DNA from: Micromonospora echinaurantiaca
Lineage (GTDB): Bacteria; Actinomycetota; Actinomycetes; Mycobacteriales; Micromonosporaceae
DNA: 64,000 nt
NCBI RefSeq assembly: GCF_900090235.1
Contig: NZ_LT607750.1
Coordinates: 1,004,501-1,068,500 of the forward strand
Direction: 5' to 3'
Position numbers and translations under genes: made by a program. Below the pieces are notes generated by a model, which saw only the letters and a program-made list of their open reading frames with translations, ran no database searches and was not told the origin of the DNA. This document shows positions 1 through 8,396 of this stretch, piece by piece. Position 1 is the stretch's first letter. Each line of letters starts with the position of its first letter.

Positions 1-1224
1 GCCGTCGAGCAGGGCCCAGTCGACGACGTCGGCGGCTTCCACCACCACGGGGGCGCCGATCCGGACGGTCGGGTCGGTGTGCGCGTCGCTGGCGCTGGCG
101 CCGACGATCCGCTCCGGCGACTCCCACGCGGTCACCCCGGCCCAGACGAACTCCGGGCCGTCGTCGCCGGGCAGGCCGTACTTGACCACCAGCTGGGTCT
201 CCGGCGGCAGTTGGCCGGTGACGAACCGGGCCCGGATGTCGCCGAGCCCGGCGCGGGCGGTCGCGATCGCCCGGCTCATCGCGTCGCCCGAGCGGGCGTA
301 GCGCACGTCCGGCTGGATGCCGGAGAAGAGGGTGGCGCAGGCGGCGGCGTAGTAGCGCCCGGCCGGCCCGGGATGACCGGCGGGCGGGTGCAGGCTGAGG
401 AACGAGTCGGCGTCCGGGTCGGTGGCCGGGTCCAGCTCCAGCCGCAGCAGCACCGGCGCGGTCGCCCCGTGCTGCTCCGGATTGCCGTACGCCACCGCGA
501 TGTCGTGCCCGGTCACCGTGGCCAGCACGGGCAGCTGCACGAACGCCGGCACCTCCTCGCCGGCCAGCCCGTCGGTCCAGTCCCGCAGCAGCCGCCGTGC
601 GGCGCCGGTCATCACCGCGCCCCAGGCCCGGGTGAGGTGGTCCGGCACCCCCTGGGTCTGCAGTTCCAGCAGCCCGAACCGGCGCAGCCCCTTGGTGGTG
701 AACCAGAGCCCTTCGGCGTCCGAGGAGTACGGCACCAGCACCCAGTCGACCAGCCGGATCCGCCCCCGCTCGTCGGGGAGCGACCGCAACGCCGTCGCCG
801 GGTCGAGGAACTGCAACCCGAAGACGTCCACCACGTCGCCGTGCACCGACTCGGCGACCGCGGCGGCCACCGCCCGCGCCGCCCACTCGTGCGCCGGCGG
901 CCAGCCGGGCCGGTACTCGGCCTGCACCACCACCAGGTGGCTGGCCGCGGCCAGCCGGTCCAGCTGCGCCTTGCTGGCGCCGAACGCGGTGAGCAGGTCC
1001 GGCGGCAGCTCGGGGAACTCGCCCACCGACCGGGTGTCCACGCTCATCAGCGGGCTGTCCAGCATCTGCCGGGCCAGGCCGTACACGGGATCGGCCAGCC
1101 GGCCCTTCAACGCCTCCACCGCGGTCTTCGGACGGACCCTCGGCAACCCGGCCATCGGCACCAGGTAGGTGGCGCTCAGCGACTCCGGCACCGGTACGGG
1201 CAGGAAGTCGTCCGTGATGAGCAT
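1..1224 (-). CDS. DUF2314-like protein, C-terminus cut by window edge
   Basis: The reading frame runs from an ATG at 1224 off the left edge, giving 408 codons without a stop. A purine-rich stretch (GGGGGA) lies just upstream. The N-terminal half reads as an unfamiliar soluble domain beginning MLITDDFLPVPVPE. The visible C-terminal part (VKYGLPG, then EFVWAGV, then DVVDWALLDG) resembles the DUF2314/YegJ-like pattern, in which a Trp-containing strand precedes a V-x-DW motif. I see no signal peptide or membrane segment. It lies downstream of cobS on the same strand, 67 bp away, but nothing links it to cobalamin. The family assignment is from recalled motif shape and is moderate. No enzymatic role can be given. 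Confidence 0.6.
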   Translation of the reverse strand, partial: MLITDDFLPVPVPESLSATYLVPMAGLPRVRPKTAVEALKGRLADPVYGLARQMLDSPLMSVDTRSVGEFPELPPDLLTAFGASKAQLDRLAAASHLVVVQAEYRPGWPPAHEWAARAVAAAVAESVHGDVVDVFGLQFLDPATALRSLPDERGRIRLVDWVLVPYSSDAEGLWFTTKGLRRFGLLELQTQGVPDHLTRAWGAVMTGAARRLLRDWTDGLAGEEVPAFVQLPVLATVTGHDIAVAYGNPEQHGATAPVLLRLELDPATDPDADSFLSLHPPAGHPGPAGRYYAAACATLFSGIQPDVRYARSGDAMSRAIATARAGLGDIRARFVTGQLPPETQLVVKYGLPGDDGPEFVWAGVTAWESPERIVGASASDAHTDPTVRIGAPVVVEAADVVDWALLDG

Positions 1225-1291
1225 GATCGTTCCCCCGGTCGGCCGCACCGTGCTGTCGTGGGAGAACGCTACCCGCCGCGGCGCGCCGGAC

Positions 1292-2065
1292 TCAGCTGGA
1301 CAGCACGAGTCCCAGGTAGACCAGCGTGGTGACCAGCTCCACGGTGGCGCCGAGCACGTCGCCGGTGATCCCGCCGAGGCGGCGTACCACGTGCCGCAGC
1401 AGGGCCGCCGCCACGGCGACGGCGGCGAGCACGGCGAGCGGCCCCTGCCACGGGCGGTCCGGCACCGCGGCGACCGCCACCAGCGCGACGGCGGCCGTGC
1501 CGGCGACCAGCGCGACCGGTCCGACGGTCCCGGCGACCAGCGCGCCCAGCCCTTCCGGCCGGGCCGCCGGCACGCCCCGCCGGCAGGCCACGGCGACGCC
1601 GAGCCGGCCGGCGGCGGTCGCCGCCACCACCGCCGCGAGCGCCGCCGGCCACGACCGCCCGGCCAGCTCCGCGAGCGTCGCGGCCTGCACCAGCAGGACG
1701 ACCACCAGCGCGACCACCCCGAACGGCCCCACGTCCGGCTTCTTCATGATCTCCAGCGCGGCCGCCCCCCGCCGGTACGACCCCAGCGCGTCGACCGTGT
1801 CGGCCAGCCCGTCCAGGTGCAGACCCCGGGTGAGCAGCGCGCCCGCGCCAACGGTCACCCCGGCGGCGACCAGCGGCGGCGCGACCGCGACCAGGAGCAG
1901 CAGCAGCCCGGCGAGCAGCGCGCCCAGCAGCGCCCCCACCGCCGGGGCCAGGGCCATCGCGGTGCCCGCCACCGACCGGTCGATCCGGCCGGCGCGCACC
2001 GGCAGCGTGCTGAAGGTGGTCAGCGCCAGCCGCGCCCCGTCGGCGAGCCGCCGGTCAGCCGGCAC
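1292..2065 (-). CDS. cobS: Adenosylcobinamide-GDP ribazoletransferase (cobalamin synthase)
   Basis: CobS joins adenosylcobinamide-GDP to alpha-ribazole or its phosphate at the inner face of the membrane, the last assembly step of the nucleotide loop. The 257-residue protein has the family's usual length and several Ala/Val/Leu-rich membrane segments. It carries the acidic motif LHLDGLADTVDALG, expected to bind Mg2+, and the C-terminal motif GGITGDVLGA. The GTG start at 2065 lies 11 bp inside the end of the upstream cobU-cobT gene, so the two are probably translationally coupled. No ribosome site stands out, as is common for coupled starts. I found no cobalamin riboswitch-like leader in front of this pair. 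Confidence 0.93.
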   Translation of the reverse strand: MPADRRLADGARLALTTFSTLPVRAGRIDRSVAGTAMALAPAVGALLGALLAGLLLLLVAVAPPLVAAGVTVGAGALLTRGLHLDGLADTVDALGSYRRGAAALEIMKKPDVGPFGVVALVVVLLVQAATLAELAGRSWPAALAAVVAATAAGRLGVAVACRRGVPAARPEGLGALVAGTVGPVALVAGTAAVALVAVAAVPDRPWQGPLAVLAAVAVAAALLRHVVRRLGGITGDVLGATVELVTTLVYLGLVLSS

Positions 2066-3941
2066 GCCGGCCGGACGGGTCCACCGGTTGGCCGTCCGGT
2101 TCGGTGGTGGTCGGCCCCGGCCCGGCCGGCTCCGGCTCGACGAACTCGCGCTCGTCCTCCTCCTCGTCCTCGCCCGGCTCCGGCTCCTGCCGGCCGGAAG
2201 CGCCGGCGGTGAGCGAGGGGCGGGTGGGCAGCGTGGCGGCCAGCGCCAGCACCGAGCGCAGCAGCGGGAGCGCGGCCAGCGCGTTCGCCCCCTCGCCCAG
2301 GTCGAGCCGCACGTCCAGCAGCGGGGTCAGGCCCAGCACGTCGGCGGCGAGCCGGGCGGCCGGGTCCCCGCCGTGGTCGGCCAGCAGGCACCAGTGCCGG
2401 GCCTGCCCGGCCAGGTCCCGGCTCACCATGCCGGCGGCGAGCCCGACCGGGCCGTCCAGCATCACCGGCACCCGGCGGGCCGTCGCGCCGAGCAGCACGC
2501 CGGTGGCGATCGCGATGTCCCCGCCGCCCAGCTCGGCCAGCACGTCCTTGGCGCCGCGCGGGGAGCGGCGGGTGCGGTGCAGCGCGTCGCGGACCGCCGC
2601 GCACCGCTTCATCCAGGCCGCGTCGTCGATCTCGCCCGCGTCGGTCAGCACCCGGCCGAGCACCGCGGGCGGCTCCGCGCCGGCGGTCGCGGCGAGCACC
2701 GCCGCCGCCGCTGCCTCGGTGCCGGCGCCGCACGCGGCCAGCACCAGCAGCCGTACGCCCGCGTCGGCGGCCTGTTCGGCGAGCCGCCAACCCTCGCGCA
2801 GGGCCGCTTCGACCTGTTCGCCGCTCAGCGCCGGCTCGTCCTCCATGGGCGCGGCGGCCGGCGCCGCCACCACCTGCAGGCTCGCCCCGCACTCGGCCGC
2901 CAGCCGGGCCAGCGCGCCCTCGCCGGCCCGCGCCTGCCGGGCCCGCCGGGCGGACTCGCCGGTCACCGTGCCGGCGGACGCCCCGCCGGCGTGGTCGCCG
3001 TGCAGCAGCAGCACCCGCACCGAGCCCCACGGGGCCGGGGTCGGGGTGCCCTGGGTGGCGGCGGCGAACCCGACCACCCGCTCCAGCGCGCCGAGCCCGG
3101 CGCCGGGCACGTCCAGCGTGGCCAGCCGCTCGATCGCCTGCGGGCCGGCGTACTCGTCGGGCATGGGCAGTTCCATGCCGGGCTGGATGACCAGGCCGGT
3201 GGCGACCATCGGCAGCGCCATGGTGGGCGCGGCCCACGCCGTGGCCGGCTCGGCGGGCGGGGCGGCCGGTGGCGGCGGGGTCGGGGTCAGCACCTCCGGC
3301 AGCGCGGCCGGCTCGGCCGCGACGGCCGCGCCGTTGACCGCCGGCCCGGCCGGGGCGGGGCCGGCCTGGGCCGGTACGCTCGCCGCCCGCGCCGGGGTGG
3401 GCTTGAGCCAGGCCGGCTGGCCGGCGACCACCAGCACGACCGCGTCACAGGCGTCGGCGACCGCCCGGTTGGCCGCGCCGAGCGCGTCGGTGAACGCCCG
3501 GCCGAGCGGGGTGGTCGGCACCAGGGAGAGCCCGACCTCGGGGCTGACCAGCACCAGCCGTGCCGCGCAGGAGCGCACCGCGGCGGCCAGCTCGGCGATG
3601 GTGGCGGTGTCGTCGGCCGGCTGGTGAGCCGGGTCCAGCAGCACGGTCACCCAGCCGCCGAGGTCGTCGACGAGCAGCGTCTCGTTCGGCGCGGCGGCGG
3701 CGATCACGTCGGCCAGCCGGCGCGGGTCGGCCGCGGTCTCCTCGGTGCTCCACGTCTCCGGGCGGCGGGCCCGGTGCGCGGCCAGCCGGGCGGCCCACTC
3801 GGCGTCGTCCGCGGACGCGTCCGCGGCGGTGGCCACGTAGCGGACCGTGGGCGCGTCGGCGACCAGGGACTCGGCGAACTCCGACTTGCCGGACCGGATG
3901 CCGCCGAGCACCAGGACCGTGTTCCACCCGTCAACGGACAT
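2055..3941 (-). CDS. cobU: CobU-CobT fusion: adenosylcobinamide kinase/guanylyltransferase plus divergent CobT-like domain
   Basis: The N-terminal part (about 1-180) is CobU, which phosphorylates adenosylcobinamide and transfers GMP to it. It has the P-loop GGIRSGKS (13-20), the HRARRP motif whose His56 should be the guanylylated residue, and LLVDDLGGWV. After a Pro/Ala-rich linker, residues about 245-590 resemble CobT, which makes alpha-ribazole phosphate from dimethylbenzimidazole. Shared segments include WMKRCAAVRDAL, LGGGDIAIATGVL, VPVMLDGPV and LGEGAN, which holds the expected catalytic Glu. Two CobT hallmarks look degraded: the DHGVA-type benzimidazole-binding motif reads GDHAGGASAG, and the (D/E)MGIGNTT motif reads ACGAGTEAA. 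The CobT half may therefore use another base or be inactive. Residues after about 590 are acidic and low-complexity. The gene overlaps cobS. CobU activity is well supported; CobT activity is uncertain. Confidence 0.88.
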   Translation of the reverse strand: MSVDGWNTVLVLGGIRSGKSEFAESLVADAPTVRYVATAADASADDAEWAARLAAHRARRPETWSTEETAADPRRLADVIAAAAPNETLLVDDLGGWVTVLLDPAHQPADDTATIAELAAAVRSCAARLVLVSPEVGLSLVPTTPLGRAFTDALGAANRAVADACDAVVLVVAGQPAWLKPTPARAASVPAQAGPAPAGPAVNGAAVAAEPAALPEVLTPTPPPPAAPPAEPATAWAAPTMALPMVATGLVIQPGMELPMPDEYAGPQAIERLATLDVPGAGLGALERVVGFAAATQGTPTPAPWGSVRVLLLHGDHAGGASAGTVTGESARRARQARAGEGALARLAAECGASLQVVAAPAAAPMEDEPALSGEQVEAALREGWRLAEQAADAGVRLLVLAACGAGTEAAAAAVLAATAGAEPPAVLGRVLTDAGEIDDAAWMKRCAAVRDALHRTRRSPRGAKDVLAELGGGDIAIATGVLLGATARRVPVMLDGPVGLAAGMVSRDLAGQARHWCLLADHGGDPAARLAADVLGLTPLLDVRLDLGEGANALAALPLLRSVLALAATLPTRPSLTAGASGRQEPEPGEDEEEDEREFVEPEPAGPGPTTTEPDGQPVDPSGRRAG

Positions 3942-4045
3942 GCCCGTACCTTAAGGCCGCCCGGCGCCCGCCCGCCGGCCGGCCCGCGTGCCGGCCGCCC
4001 GCTTCCGCGGGCCGCTCCGCCCGGCCGGCGCGCCGGCCCCGACGG

Positions 4046-6127
4046 TCAGCCGCAGTGCTCGAAGCCGCTGCCGTAGCTGGCGCCGCCGGTGGACCCGCCC
4101 CACTTCACGCACACCCCGGCCGCCTTGGCCTTCACCGGCCCGGCGTAGTACGCGAACGAGCCGCTGTCGGTGCTGCGGGCGCGTCCCCGCACCTCCAGGT
4201 ACGCCGACGCCGCGGTCTTCGTGCCGACCGCGGTGTCCTTCATGGTCACCACGCAGTTGTAGCCCGTGCCGGCGTGGTAGAGCAGGTAAACCCGGCCCTT
4301 GCGGACGCCCGAGACGGTCAGCGACGCCGAGTCGATCACCTGGTAGCCGCTGCCGCACGCCTGGGCCGGCGTGTACGGGTTCGGCTTCTCCGGCCGGCTG
4401 GTGCTCGGCGTGGCGCTCGGCTGGGTGCTGGCGCCGCCGGTCGGCGCCGGCCCGCCCGGCGGCGGGGCGGTGGGCCGCCCGGGCGTACCGGACGGCGCCG
4501 GGGTGGCGGACGGGCTGCCGCCCGGCGTCGGCTCGGTACCCAGCCGGCCGTTGCCGTCGGTGGGGGCCGGAGCGGGCTCGCCGGTCATCGGGTCGGCCGA
4601 GCCGCCGGTGAGCGCGGCCGGCCGGTCCCCGTCGCCGGGATCCCCGGCGAAGAGCGTCGTCGCCGCCACCACGCCGACCACCAGCAGCAGCACGGCGGCC
4701 GCCGCGCCGACCAGCGCGATCCGGCGTCGGCCCGGCCGCGGCTCGACCGGGTCCTCCCGGGTGGGCGGCAGCCCCCAGGCGTCGGCGCCGGGCTGCCCCG
4801 GTGTGGGCGCCGGCGGGCCGGCCGGCGCCCGGCCGGGCGCGAAGCCGGCGGCCGCGAAGCCGGACGGCGCGCCGCTGGGCGGCGACACCGGCGCGGGGTG
4901 GGCTCCGGACGGCGAGACCGGCGTGGCGGCCGGCCCGGACGGCGAGACCGGCGCGGCGGCCGGCCCGAACGGCCACACCGGCGCGGTGGTTGGTCCGGCG
5001 GGCGGCGGCGGGACCGGACCGGGCGGCGAGACCGGCGCGGCGGCGCTCCCCGTCGGCGGGCCGGATGGCCCGGTGAGCCCGGCGGGCGGCAGCTGCCCGG
5101 CCGGCGCAGGCGTGGCCGGTGCCGGGCCGCTGGCGGACGTACCGCCGAACGAGCCCGAGCGGTCCGCGGCCGGCGGTGGCGTCGCAGCGGCCGGGCCGGC
5201 GCCGGAGACCGGTTCGACGGCCAGCGGCGGGGTGACGGTGGGCGAGGGGCCGGCGACCGCCCACGGCGGGCGGGCCGAGACCGGGATCGACGCCAACGTG
5301 GCGTCCCGGGTCTCGGCGGCGGCCTCGGCGAGCGCCGCCGCGCTCGGGTACCGGTCGCCGGGGCGCTTCGCCATCGCCCGCTCCACCAGCGCGACCACCG
5401 CCGGCGGGGTGCCCGGCGGCAGCGGCGCCGGCTCGTCCTGCTGGTGCCGCAGCGCCACCTGCAACGGGTTCTCGCCCTCGAACGGCGGTCGCCCGGCGAG
5501 GCAGAAGTACGCCACCGCCCCGAGGGCGTAGACGTCGGTCACCGGCGAGACCGGCTGACCGGTGGCCTGCTCCGGCGACATGTACGTGGCGGTGCCGAGC
5601 ATCGTGTGGGCGGCGGTGATCCCGGCCGTGCTGCCCGAGCGGGCGATGCCGAAGTCGACCAGCACCACCCGGCCGTCGGGCTTGACCAGCAGGTTGCCCG
5701 GCTTGACGTCCCGGTGCACGATGCCGGCCAGGTGCGCGGCGTGCAGCGCCTCGGCGGCCTGCGCCACCACCGACATGGTCGAGGCGGCGTCCAGCCGGCC
5801 GGCCCGTCGGATCCAGGTGCCCAGCGGCTCCCCGGCGACGTACTCCATCACCAGGTAGTCGACCTCGCTGCCGTCGGCGAGGGTCGCGCGCCCGACGTCG
5901 TGCACCGCCACCACGCCGGGGTGCCGCAGCGCCGCCAGCATTCGTGCCTCGGCCCGGAACCGGGTGGTGAACTCGGGATCGGCGGTCAGCGCCGGCAGCA
6001 GCACCTTCACCGCCACCTCGCGTTCGAGGAGGAGGTCCGTGCACCGCCAGACCGCCCCCATGCCGCCGGTGGCCACCCGTTCGCCCAGCCGGTACCGCTC
6101 GCTGAGCACCACGCCTTGAGTCAGCAC
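4046..6127 (-). CDS. Transmembrane serine/threonine protein kinase (PknB-like)
   Basis: An N-terminal Hanks-type kinase domain (about 10-270) has the Gly-rich loop GERVATGGMGAVW, catalytic Lys41 in VAVK, HRDVKPGN (HRD at 138-140), DFGIAR (158-163) and the APE-region sequence YMSPEQ. A long Pro/Ala/Gly linker follows, containing a degenerate 10-residue repeat built on PVSP (about 359-411). A single membrane helix sits near 466-493. The outside domain of about 200 residues begins with a Ser/Thr/Pro stalk and ends in a compact domain with four cysteines. There are no PASTA repeats, so the ligand is unknown. I chose the GTG at 6127 because a TACCGT -10 element lies exactly six bases upstream, implying a leaderless mRNA. 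An upstream alternative at 6244 would run into the divergent promoter region. Kinase activity is well supported; substrates are unknown. Confidence 0.9.
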   Translation of the reverse strand: MLTQGVVLSERYRLGERVATGGMGAVWRCTDLLLEREVAVKVLLPALTADPEFTTRFRAEARMLAALRHPGVVAVHDVGRATLADGSEVDYLVMEYVAGEPLGTWIRRAGRLDAASTMSVVAQAAEALHAAHLAGIVHRDVKPGNLLVKPDGRVVLVDFGIARSGSTAGITAAHTMLGTATYMSPEQATGQPVSPVTDVYALGAVAYFCLAGRPPFEGENPLQVALRHQQDEPAPLPPGTPPAVVALVERAMAKRPGDRYPSAAALAEAAAETRDATLASIPVSARPPWAVAGPSPTVTPPLAVEPVSGAGPAAATPPPAADRSGSFGGTSASGPAPATPAPAGQLPPAGLTGPSGPPTGSAAAPVSPPGPVPPPPAGPTTAPVWPFGPAAAPVSPSGPAATPVSPSGAHPAPVSPPSGAPSGFAAAGFAPGRAPAGPPAPTPGQPGADAWGLPPTREDPVEPRPGRRRIALVGAAAAVLLLVVGVVAATTLFAGDPGDGDRPAALTGGSADPMTGEPAPAPTDGNGRLGTEPTPGGSPSATPAPSGTPGRPTAPPPGGPAPTGGASTQPSATPSTSRPEKPNPYTPAQACGSGYQVIDSASLTVSGVRKGRVYLLYHAGTGYNCVVTMKDTAVGTKTAASAYLEVRGRARSTDSGSFAYYAGPVKAKAAGVCVKWGGSTGGASYGSGFEHCG

Positions 6128-6133
6128 CGGGCC

Positions 6134-6139
6134 ACGGTA
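6134..6139 (-). promoter_or_regulatory. Predicted leaderless -10 element of the kinase gene
   Basis: On the minus strand TACCGT fits the actinobacterial -10 pattern TANNNT and is followed by six bases and then GTG. Transcription would therefore begin at or next to the start codon. No convincing -35 hexamer is visible. The + strand has a separate TACGCT at 6221-6226 ahead of the divergent gene at 6274. Confidence 0.45.
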
Positions 6140-6273
6140 CCGGCCGGCTCCGTCAGCCTGGATCAAGCCCCGGCCCCGGTCCCGCGGGACGAGCGAGCGA
6201 CCGCCGTCGGTCCGGCCGACTACGCTGGCGAGGGTTCGTCCCACGGGACATCAGCGGCGAGGGGAGACGCGGC

Positions 6274-6474
6274 ATGGCGTGGAGCTGGCGGTACGAGGGC
6301 ACGAACGGCGAGTCGGTCGAGGGGCCGGCGGAGTCGTTCGGCAGCCAGGCGGATGCCGAATCCTGGATCGGCCAGACCTGGCGCGAGCTCGCGGCGTCCG
6401 GCGTCACCTCGGTCGCGCTCGTCGAGGACGACCGGGTGGAATACCGGATGAGCCTGCTGCCCGCGGCGGAGTGA
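6274..6474 (+). CDS. Small conserved-type hypothetical protein
   Basis: This 66-residue acidic soluble protein starts MAWSWRYEGTNG and ends SLLPAAE. A GGGGAG ribosome site lies upstream of its ATG. Its stop codon overlaps the ATG of the following M50 protease gene (TGATG), so the two are almost certainly co-translated. It has no cysteines, membrane segment or known motif. The tight coupling suggests a role with the protease, for example as accessory factor or substrate adaptor, but that is inference only. Confidence 0.75.
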   Translation: MAWSWRYEGTNGESVEGPAESFGSQADAESWIGQTWRELAASGVTSVALVEDDRVEYRMSLLPAAE

Positions 6475-7265
6475 TGGGTTCCGACCGCCCGGGGTCGCTG
6501 GTGCTCGGGATGCCCCGGGCGGCGTTCCGGCCCAGCCCGGTGTTCCTCGCCCTGGTGGCGCTCTTCGTCACCAGCGGGGTGCTGACCTGGCAGCGGTTCG
6601 GCAACGTCCGGTTCGACGTCTTCCTCTTCGTCGTCTCCGGCTGGCTGGTCTCGCTCTGCCTGCACGAGTACGCCCACGCGGTGGTGGCCTACCGGGCCGG
6701 CGACCGGGGCGTGGCGCACCGCGGCTACCTCACCCTGAACCCGCTGAAGTACAGCCACCCGCTGTTGTCCATCGCGCTGCCGGTGCTGGTGGTGCTGCTC
6801 GGCGGGATCGGGCTGCCCGGCGGGGCGGTCTGGGTGGACCGGCACGAGATCCCCGGGCGGCTGCGGCACACCCTGGTCAGCCTCGCCGGGCCGGCCACCA
6901 ACGTGCTGTTCACCCTGATGCTGGTGGTGGTGCTGCGGCTGGGCGCCGGCACCGGCGGGCCGGTGGAGTTCTGGGCCGCCGTGGCGCTGCTGGCCTTCCT
7001 CCAGCTCACCGCGAGCGTGCTGAACCTGCTCCCGGTGCCCGGCCTGGACGGCGGCAACATGATCCAGCCCTGGCTGAACCCGCAGTGGCGCCGGATGTAC
7101 GACCTGTTCGCCCCGTACGGCTTCATCCTGCTGTTCGCGCTGCTGTGGAACCCGCGGATCAGCGGCTGGTTCTTCGACCTGGTCTTCGGCGTGGGCGACC
7201 TGCTCGGGCTGCCGCCCTGGCTCTACGCCACCGGCCTGGATCTGATCCGCTTCTGGCAGGGCTGA
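6474..7265 (+). CDS. M50-family (site-2-type) membrane metalloprotease
   Basis: The 263-residue protein has about six hydrophobic segments. It carries the zinc motif HEYAH (the HExxH of M50 proteases) inside a membrane helix, and a second motif LLPVPGLDGGNM matching the NPDG-like ligand region that supplies the third zinc ligand. Site-2 proteases cleave substrates within the membrane, often anti-sigma factors or signal peptides. This short form has no PDZ or CBS domain, so it resembles the compact M50B rhomboid-like peptidases. The ATG at 6474 overlaps the stop of the preceding small gene. The substrate cannot be deduced. Confidence 0.88.
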   Translation: MGSDRPGSLVLGMPRAAFRPSPVFLALVALFVTSGVLTWQRFGNVRFDVFLFVVSGWLVSLCLHEYAHAVVAYRAGDRGVAHRGYLTLNPLKYSHPLLSIALPVLVVLLGGIGLPGGAVWVDRHEIPGRLRHTLVSLAGPATNVLFTLMLVVVLRLGAGTGGPVEFWAAVALLAFLQLTASVLNLLPVPGLDGGNMIQPWLNPQWRRMYDLFAPYGFILLFALLWNPRISGWFFDLVFGVGDLLGLPPWLYATGLDLIRFWQG

Positions 7266-7328
7266 TCGCCCGTACCCGACCGGCCCGACCGGCTCCCGTC
7301 AGCGGGATGCCGGCCGGGCCGGCAGGTG

Positions 7329-8327
7329 TCACGGTCGCTGCGCGGGGCTCTCGGTCCGGGCCGGGTCGCGCTCGACGATCGGGTCGATGATCTCGTCGAT
7401 CGCCTTGAGCAGGTCGGCGTCGAGCTTCACCCCGGCCGCCTTGACGTTGTCGTGCACCTGCTCCGGGCGGGACGCGCCGACGATCGCCGAGGAGACGTTC
7501 GGGTTCTGCAGCACCCAGGCGATGGCGAGCTGGGCCATGCTGAGCCCGGCCTGCTCGGCCAGCGGCTTGAGCCGCTGTACCCGGGTGAGCACGTCGTCGG
7601 TCAGGAACTTGGCGATGAAGCCCGCGCCGGACTTCTCGTCGGTAGCCCGGGAGCCGGCCGGCGGCGGCTGGCCCGGCAGGTACTTGCCGGAGAGCACGCC
7701 CTGCGCGATCGGCGACCAGACGATCTGCCCGACGCCCAGTTCCTCGCTGGTGGGGACGACCTCGGACTCGATGACCCGCCAGAGCATCGAGTACTGCGGC
7801 TGGTTGGAGACCAGCGGGATGCGCAGCTCACGGGCGAGCTGGTGGGCCTCGCGGAGCTGCGACGCCTTCCACTCGGAGACGCCGATGTAGAGCGCCTTGC
7901 CGGAGTGCACGACGTCGGCGAACGCCTCCATCGTCTCCTCCAGCGGGGTGCTGTAGTCGTACCGGTGGGCCTGGTAGAGGTCCACGTAGTCGGTGCGCAG
8001 CCGGCGCAGCGAGCCGTTGATCGACTCCATGATGTGCTTGCGGGACAGGCCGCGGTCGTTGCGGCCCGGCCCGGTGGGCCAGTACACCTTGGTGAAGATC
8101 TCCAGGCCCTCGCGCCGCTCGCCCTCCAGCGCGCGGCCGAGCACGTCCTCGGCCCGGGTGCCGGCGTAGACGTCGGCGGTGTCGAACGTGGTGATGCCGG
8201 CGTCCAGGGCGGCCCGGACGCAGGCGAACGCCGCGTCCTCCTCGACCTGCGAGCCGTGGGTGATCCAGTTGCCGTACGAGATCTCGCTGACCATCAGGCC
8301 GGAACGGCCCAGGTGTCGGAATTCCAT
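7329..8327 (-). CDS. Aldo/keto reductase, potassium-channel beta-subunit-like clade
   Basis: This 332-residue NADPH-dependent oxidoreductase has the aldo/keto reductase tetrad: Asp in FDTADVY, Tyr in the same motif, Lys in FTKVYW and His in QAHRYD. The length and the segments RHLGRSGLMVSEISYGNW and SNQPQYSML match the YajO/KvBeta-like subgroup. It is a cytosolic TIM-barrel enzyme whose physiological carbonyl substrate is unknown. It starts with ATG and stands alone on its strand, ending 63 bp from the convergent M50 protease gene. Confidence 0.9.
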   Translation of the reverse strand: MEFRHLGRSGLMVSEISYGNWITHGSQVEEDAAFACVRAALDAGITTFDTADVYAGTRAEDVLGRALEGERREGLEIFTKVYWPTGPGRNDRGLSRKHIMESINGSLRRLRTDYVDLYQAHRYDYSTPLEETMEAFADVVHSGKALYIGVSEWKASQLREAHQLARELRIPLVSNQPQYSMLWRVIESEVVPTSEELGVGQIVWSPIAQGVLSGKYLPGQPPPAGSRATDEKSGAGFIAKFLTDDVLTRVQRLKPLAEQAGLSMAQLAIAWVLQNPNVSSAIVGASRPEQVHDNVKAAGVKLDADLLKAIDEIIDPIVERDPARTESPAQRP

Positions 8328-8396
8328 GGCTCCGACCCTAGCCCCGGCCGGCAGGCGGCTGCCCGTCGGCCGACCGGGCGCGGCTGACGAACGCCG

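Noticed and set aside
3942..4045. Possible cobalamin riboswitch before the cobU-cobT gene
   Set aside because: The spacer is only about 100 bases and I see no B12-box-like motif.
77..4076. Several long plus-strand frames opposite the cobalamin genes
   Set aside because: They are Arg/Gly/Pro-rich shadows of real minus-strand genes and have no domain signatures.
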